Assembly (NCBI GenBank): GCA_007922305.1
Contig: ML677385.1
Span: 10,922,470-10,986,469 of the forward strand
DNA length: 64,000 nt
Direction of reading: 5' to 3'
DNA from: Dermatemys mawii
Taxonomy: Eukaryota; Chordata; Testudines; Dermatemydidae
Shown piece after piece: positions 58,431 through 64,000 of this stretch (its first letter is position 1; each line of letters starts with the position of its first letter). A program made the translations under genes and the position numbers. Below the pieces are notes generated by a model. The model was not told the DNA's origin. It did no database searches and saw only the letters and a list, made by a program, of their open reading frames with translations.

Positions 58431-59300
58431 TAGATTACACCTTTTTGTGTGAGACATTTACATTGGTTTAAATCTGGTTTACACTGGTTTAGCTTTGATG
58501 CTAAAATAATATAAACAAGGTTTAAACTGATACCATTGTCCATTCTAGGTGTGATAGAAGAGGGTCAGGGAGCTGTGGTAGAGTGCTTGAGGGGAGATAT
58601 ATAAACTCAAGTCTAATTAGGGCATGGCTCCCTGTAGACTAGGGAAACTGGCAGCAGGTTAATTGGAGCACCTGCAGTCAGTTAAGGCCCCCGTTAGGAA
58701 CCCAATAAAACCCTCCTAAAAAGGCAGACAAGGGAGGAGGAGGAAAGGAGTTGGAACAGAGAGTAGTTTGGAGGAATGAGAGCAGAGTGATTTGGTGTTG
58801 GAGCAGAAAGCAGTTTGAAGGAGTTGAAGCAGAATGGATTGGTGTTGGAGCGGAGAGGAGTTTGGAGAAAAGCAGAGGAGAGTCTGGAGAAGTACCACAG
58901 TGAACTAAGAAGACCCAGACCCTACGTAAAGGGCTTGTGCAGAGAGAGGGAAGGAAGCCCCACAAGCTGAAGGGTAGGAGAGGGAAGTAGCCCTAGGGAA
59001 GGAATAGCTAGTTCTAGTGGTTTACTGCTATCTTCAGGGCCCCTGGGCTGGGACCTGGAGTAGAGGGTGGGCCCGGGTCCCTCCTCCACTCCCCTCCCCT
59101 AGGATACTAGTGGGGCAGTTAATACCCTGTTCAGGGGCAAGAAATGGTGCCCTGAACCCCCCACAAGAAGAGAGCACGGGACCCACCATAATAGTGCCGG
59201 CAATTTGCCACACAGGATTTATACTGGTTTTAGTACATTGTTTTTTAAACCACGCCTTTAGTTAAACAAGTGTTGCTTTTGCGTGTAGACAAACCCTTAA
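58431..59300. mobile_element. MITE with 'ggtttgtctaca' ends, split by a solo LTR
   Basis: The left part (58431-58549) and the right part (59213-59300) share words such as 'acactggttta', 'ttatactggtttta' and the end 'gtgtagacaaaccctt'. The solo LTR at 58550-59212 separates them. A separate element with the same kind of left end ('agggtttgtctacat') starts at 59531. No coding capacity. Confidence 0.45.
58550..59212 (+). repeat. Solo LTR related to the Gypsy element
   Basis: Starts TGTGATAG and ends TTGCCACA, 663 bases. It shares the block 'gtagagggtgggcccggg' and the preceding 'ccctgggctgg' with the LTRs at 28815 and 33997, but is otherwise clearly diverged. It is therefore a sister family. The four bases before and after (tagg / cagg) differ at one. 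No internal sequence remains, which fits loss by recombination between LTRs. Confidence 0.65.
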
Positions 59301-59530
59301 TATCTCAAAATTTAAAAACAAGTATCTTTTCCTGAAAGCATTTCTTGTATTTGTTCATTGTTATGCTACCCTAAAGAGCAGGCTTTATGCTGCTAAACGT
59401 GAACAAATAGTTGTTTTTGAATTTGAACATTAAAATAATAAAGAAGTTAGAGTAGTAAATATCTGCAATTGTTAAAATGTTGCAAAAGCTGATTTTTGAT
59501 TTGATGTGTGCCCTATACTTTGAGATAATT

Positions 59531-59751
59531 AGGGTTTGTCTACATTCAAAAAATTTTACTGGATTAAATTAATTTTTAAATTGGTATAGTTAAACCCGTG
59601 CAAACCTCTAGATGTACTTAATGGCTTATCCCCTATTTAAATTGGTTTAACTTAAACCAATTTAAGTGAGGGCTACCCTGATTTAAATTAAGCTACATTA
59701 CAGGTTTGAGACTGTTTAATTAACCCAAATTTTGAATGTGGATCAGGCCTT
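59531..59751. mobile_element. Short AT-rich MITE
   Basis: The left end is 'agggtttgtctacattcaaa' and the right end 'ttgaatgtggatcaggcctt', an imperfect inverted pair. A central palindrome, 'aaattggtttaacttaaaccaattt', lies at 59638-59662. Non-coding. Confidence 0.55.
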
Positions 59752-60013
59752 AATTTATATACAGAGGCAAAAAGGAAGCTATTTCCATAAAACATTCCTA
59801 TAAGTGAAACACTTCAGATTTTCAGTTGCATGAATCTTTTTCTTCTGGTATATTATAGGTGTGCCATGCAAAGTTTTATAGGAACAGGTGTTTATTTTAA
59901 CAGGTAATTCCTTATTTGAAGGCTTGCTAAATTGCTGACTATGCTATGTTGTCAGGTAAGTAAATTCCAATCAAGTCATTAGAGTCTCCGTTCCAGAATG
60001 ACAGCACTTCATG

Positions 60014-60019
60014 TTTATT
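60014..60019 (-). terminator. Poly(A) signal candidate of the CAP-Gly gene
   Basis: 'tttatt' on the plus strand is AATAAA on the minus strand, 221 bases after the stop codon at 60242-60240. The spacing fits a short 3' UTR. Confidence 0.45.
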
Positions 60020-60239
60020 TTACAAAAAGGTCTACAAAGGTTCCAGAAAATATTTTAATATAAACATTTCTATGAAAATGTATAGGAAATACATCAGTAG
60101 ACTTCTGGAAAATGCACTGTGTATAACAATATAATTAGTTTCTTTGCAGATAGTCAAAGAGCATAGCATGCCATAACTTGCTGTAAAAGTCCATAGCCTC
60201 AAATGAGAGTTTTTTTAATTATAGGTATTCCTGGATTCA

Positions 60240-60297
60240 TTATTCCCATGCCACGATGACCTTGCTGAAGTTCACAAATACTCCTTTGTTAGGCTTG
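60240..60297 (-). CDS. CAP-Gly protein, last exon
   Basis: Minus-strand acceptor 'ttttttctcccttag', then 58 bases: one base completes a Cys codon, and 18 codons (KPNKGVFVNFSKVIVAWE) plus TAA at 60242-60240 follow. This is the C-terminal strand of a CAP-Gly fold (G-x-F/L-V near the end). Phase matches the exon at 62588-62352. The gene is convergent with TAB3; the 3' ends are about 4.1 kb apart. Confidence 0.82.
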
Positions 60298-61059
60298 CTA
60301 AGGGAGAAAAAAAACATACAAAACATTCAGTTAATGTTCACAAAAGGTCTGTCTTAAGGCTCGTGTAAAAACCCACACAGTAGTTAAGAACAAAATGCTG
60401 CTTTCTTCCTTCTCCAAATAAAGCACATGTATTGGGTATATTTCGTGATATTTAATTAGTGATTTTTTTTCATTTTTGCAAATCTGGTTTTGCTAACAGA
60501 ATAAAATTCTGCTCTTGGATCGGAAAGATTTGGATTCCAAACTTCTGTTGCTCCTAAATATGCAATATTTCAGCTGATATCAAATTTTGCAGAACTGACA
60601 GTAGGACTTTGCTCTAAACCAAAGTGAAAACCAGTTTTTTTCACCTTTGAACTCAGTCTGCTAATTTGGCATAATGTTAGGTTGTTATGAACTTGGAAGA
60701 CCATTATGGCTTGACACCCATTTTTGCTGGTCTGGTCTAGGAAATGCTAAATAACTGGTAAGTGCACCAACTATTAACTTGCAAGCAGAGACAGGTGGCC
60801 ACGCCATGCATGACAATCTTTATCCTAAATAAATTTGAAAATGTATTCATTTTTTATTCGAAACTAGATGACCTGGCAGTGAAAATGGGCTCATTGTCTC
60901 TTAAGAATAATACTGTTCTTGAGGGAGAAAGTGGGGAGAATGATGTGATTTTTTTTTTTCCTGGCTGCAAAAACCTCAGAATGTTGAGGCTTCAAAATTT
61001 TCTCTCACTAACAAGACAACAAAAGGAGGACTGAAGCCTAAATCAGGTGCAACAATAGT

Positions 61060-61096
<37 letters not shown>

Positions 61097-62351
61097 AGAG
61101 AACTGGAGAAGAAAAATGGATTTCATGTGTTTTGGATGCCATATGTATTTGTCTGTATGGTGGTTTATACAGACTAGACAATGGCATGCTAGTTCGGGGG
61201 CAGTTTCTCCTTGTCAAAGGAGATGTTAACATTCGCTCAGAGTAGAAGTCCCATCCATTCTCACTGATAATCCAGGACAGCCAGGAGTCTTGAGATGTGT
61301 TTGTGTAATTGGGATACCTGGGGTGACTCGGTACCTGGTCCTGCTCTCAGCTTATTATTCTGGTGGCCCTGAAGAAATACCCTCAAATGTAAACTCTCTC
61401 TCTATTAGTTCCTAGGGCTAATCCAGTTTGGTTTATAAAGTGATTTAGGGTCAGGAAAAATTTGAGAAGTGACTGCTGCCTCAAGGACAGCGGAGATGTT
61501 TGCTTTGCTTTCTGAGTAGTGGCCAACTTCACTTTTAAAAATGTTATATACTTTTGATGAAGGGCATTTGGGGGTCTTCCGTCACAGGAGATATTAAAGC
61601 TTAACTGTGTTACAGGAATGGTTGCTGGTAAAGAAGAATATAAAAACAATCTATAATAGGCATCTCTTGTGTTCCTTAATTATCAAAGAACTTTTGTCTT
61701 GGAAACCAATAACTTATCCTGGGGAGTTTTGACTGATCATTGGAGATGGAATCTTGTTACACAGGCATATTGAGTCATCCATATTTTGTTTATTGTTTTC
61801 CACTTTTTTGAGTCATTAGTTCTATGGTTAATTCAGCATATGTATATTCTATACTTGCTAAAATATAGTTGTATTGTAGTTCAGTGTATTATGCAAATTG
61901 GAAACTCTGCTAGCTAAGCAATTTGTTTAATGGGTAACTATTCACTTGGGGGAAACCTCCTCTTAGTTAATCATAAAAATCTACGATATTTTTATTAAAA
62001 TTGCATGACAGTAACTTGCTGACTTCATAACTCTGTAGACCATTCAAAATGAGGTAAATGGTACAGACAAGAACTGTCACCTCCAGTGCACCAACATCTC
62101 CCAGATGAAATAAAATCTGCATTGCTTATTTAGTATAACTGAAATGAAATGGTTATAGTAGAACAGGATCAATGGTTTTAAAAACACATTTTTTATACAT
62201 ATTTTTGGTTAAATAAAACCTAAGCTATTTATCAGCAGACTATACTGTGACAAATATATTAATTTCTAATATTTAGAAAACCATAAATTACAGATTTTTC
62301 AGGGGAGTAATGAGGCTTTTTTGTTTGAAGTATCTACAGGATTAATCTTAC
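60298..62351. other. Last intron of the CAP-Gly gene
   Basis: 2054 bases from donor gtaaga (minus strand, 62351) to acceptor AG (60299-60298). It contains a pure A run at 61061-61093 followed by (GA)n, possibly the tail of a retroposed sequence or a polymorphic microsatellite. The minus-strand frame 61649-61383 has no domain. Confidence 0.65.
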
Positions 62352-62588
62352 CAGAGATAGTATCGTGTTCCCTGAAATGTTCCATCATGTTTTCCCTCTT
62401 CGCTGCCCTCCAGTTCTACCCCAAGATACACGTCTTCTCTCCCAAGCAGGTGCCCCAAGTACTTGATTGTTCCTTTACTGATTTTCCCTGCTGGACGGGA
62501 GAATTTCACCAGGTTTCCAACTTTCAAGTCTGCAACACTTCTTGGTGCAAATGGTCGTCTTGGTAACACCACTTTACCCACAGGATTC
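62352..62588 (-). CDS. CAP-Gly protein, penultimate exon
   Basis: Acceptor 'ttttcttttaacaccag' and donor CTCTG|gtaaga on the minus strand bound 237 bases. The translation runs from NPVGKVVLPRRPFAPRSVAD through LKVGNLVKF, then the CAP-Gly core GTIKYLG, YLGVELE, GKHDGTFQGTRYY. CAP-Gly domains bind the EEY/F tails of tubulin, EB proteins and CLIPs. The hallmark GKNDG reads GKHDG here, an unusual substitution next to the binding groove. The domain sits at the extreme C-terminus, unlike CLIP or dynactin p150. I could not match it to a named human CAP-Gly gene. Upstream exons lie beyond the right edge. The codon counted as a start in a simple scan is GTG and is not a start; the frame enters from the splice site. 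Confidence 0.85.
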
Positions 62589-63964
62589 CTGGTGTTAAAA
62601 GAAAAAAAAAAACTTTTTCTAAAAGAGTGAAACTAATTTTAAATTCTGAAGAACTCTGTTTGCTGGCTTCCTTTCAGAGTACCAAATAACTTTGCATTTG
62701 TGATCCACTTTGATAAATGCCCTGTGAATTCTGGTTAGCATTCTTACATTTCTTAAAACTTCATTTCTCAACTGCCAATCCAGGGAGAGAGGAATGTTCT
62801 GCCCCACCATAGCACAGAGGCAGCTCAGGTAGATTTTTTTTTTTTTTTTTGTATTTTTTTCCTGTTACATTCTTTCACAATAAGGGAATAGGAATGCGTA
62901 AGCAGGCCTACTGCACTTCTTGATCACTGCTTGCCTGCATAGTTACTAACCACAGCAAAAATATAATTTGCATCTACACTGAGACTGAGTTGGTGAAAGC
63001 CTAGCACTCAGGACTTATGAACAATGAATCGGACGAAGCACTAGAAATGTATTGTATGGAGTAATCCTATTCTGTCAGGGAATGGAATAGGTGACCTAGT
63101 AAATCTTTTCTCTAATTGTTATGCTTCTCAATTCTTTTGCTTCCTCTCCCTTTCTCCTTTTGGGGCCAGCTGGACCAATTGCAGTGCCAAGAATTTCCCA
63201 TACTCATGAGACTGTGGCTTAACGCTCACTAACCTCATGGGAGCACCATGCCACAATGTAGCCTTAAAACAGATCACCCAGTATTGTGAACCGAATGGAA
63301 CTGGCCCTGTTGAAGTCACCATGACACACAAAAGGATCAAAGGAGAGGTAAGCACTGTGAAAGTTAGGGAATTGGGGATATGAGGGAACTCCTCTGAAGA
63401 CTTTGCAAATGTGGTGATGAGTGATTTTGCCAACTGGCAAAATTCCAGGCTAGCAGAGTCACTCCCATCCTAAGTTAACGCTTCTAACTTCACTTGCCTT
63501 CTCCTTAGGCAGCAGGGGTCTAGCAAGGCATTCCAGATGAGAGGACCTGAACTAAGTATAGCATGGTGGATGTGTACACCAAAATGTCCTGGATAAGTGG
63601 ATCAGAAGTCTAATGTGTCCTGTCAGTATCCTGAAATATTTATGTATGTTCCTCCCTTCAGCATATTCACCATTTCTCTCATTTCCAAAGAGCTAATGTT
63701 CCAGACATCTCCATCTCTTAATGAAGCATCAGCTTAAGTATTTCTCATTGTGCCTGATAAAAACTTAGTGTGCAAACAAACTGCTTTAGTACAGGGGAAC
63801 AGCTTTGGAGTCTGGTTTACACCAAAGCAGAAAATTAAGAAATCCCTTAGCACGTTTTATTGGACAAGATTCTGACTGTAGTTCAAGAATTCTCTAAAAC
63901 TAGGATTGAGGCCTCATTTCCAAATTCAGACTCTCTGGAGAAAAGTGAAGTAGTGAGAAACCAT
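62589..63964. other. Upstream intron of the CAP-Gly gene, unassigned
   Basis: A T-run at 62829-62848, and no supported exon. The 101-codon minus-strand frame 63433-63128 and the 63-codon frame 62810-62619 lack splice-site pairs in phase and any domain, so I leave them out. Confidence 0.45.
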
Positions 63965-64000
63965 GGCCTGGTCTATACTGGAGTGGGGGAGGGGGAAGGT
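63965..64000 (+). mobile_element. Start of a MITE cut by the window edge
   Basis: 'ggcctggtctatactggagt' matches the terminal word of the element at 12578-12912. The rest lies outside the window. Confidence 0.4.

Noticed and set aside
1..64000. CRISPR arrays, bacterial operons, ribosome-binding sites, riboswitches or prophage
   Set aside because: The window is vertebrate nuclear DNA; no such structures are present.

Overview
This window looks like one stretch of a reptile chromosome, most probably a cryptodiran turtle. The evidence is one conserved vertebrate gene with large introns (TAB3), CR1-type LINE 3' ends, and two reversed copies of a tRNA-derived SINE whose A- and B-box pattern fits the turtle Cry-I type. 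It also carries many DNA-transposon families that I know from turtle genomes, Penelope-like elements, and a Ty3/Gypsy element. Only two protein-coding loci can be supported. Nearly all other open frames lie inside repeats or are shadows.

Layout. Positions 1-23240 lie upstream of the first coding exon of TAB3. This part is mostly transposon debris: the end of a PIF/Harbinger element with a broken Myb/SANT-like gene, a Penelope remnant, a Tigger-like MITE, a 100-base assembly gap at 7110-7209, an inverted pair of Harbinger-type MITEs, a Cry-I-like SINE and several hAT-type MITEs. TAB3 coding exons are at 23328-23429, 35816-37268, 41125-41285, 43111-43204, 45927-46010 and 51513-51661. Every intron carries GT/AG boundaries with compatible phases, and the exons add up to 680 codons plus a stop. 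The first coding intron (about 12.4 kb) holds a decayed DIRS-like gag region, a MITE of about 1 kb and a full-length but broken Gypsy retrotransposon (28815-34654). It also holds an inverted pair of Penelope-derived hammerhead-ribozyme motifs. A long 3' untranslated region follows to about 55.9 kb. Intergenic sequence comes next, with a SINE and a solo LTR nested in an older repeat. After that, the last two exons of a convergent minus-strand gene encode a C-terminal CAP-Gly domain (62588-62352 and 60297-60240).

Function. TAB3 is the adaptor that ties Lys63-linked ubiquitin chains to the TAK1 kinase in NF-kB and MAP-kinase signalling. Its CUE, coiled-coil and NZF zinc-finger parts are all present. 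The minus-strand gene is a probable microtubule- or tubulin-tail-binding protein, which I could not name. It starts beyond the right edge.

The most unusual item is the Gypsy element. Its pol order is protease, integrase, reverse transcriptase, RNase H, with integrase first as in Ty1/copia. Its gag carries a SCAN-like segment. Both traits match the Gmr1-like Gypsy group that has been proposed as the source of the vertebrate SCAN domain. The copy is dead: at least nine in-frame stops, about five frameshifts, and an Asn in place of an RNase H catalytic Asp. Its two LTRs still differ by only about 2.3 % by eye.
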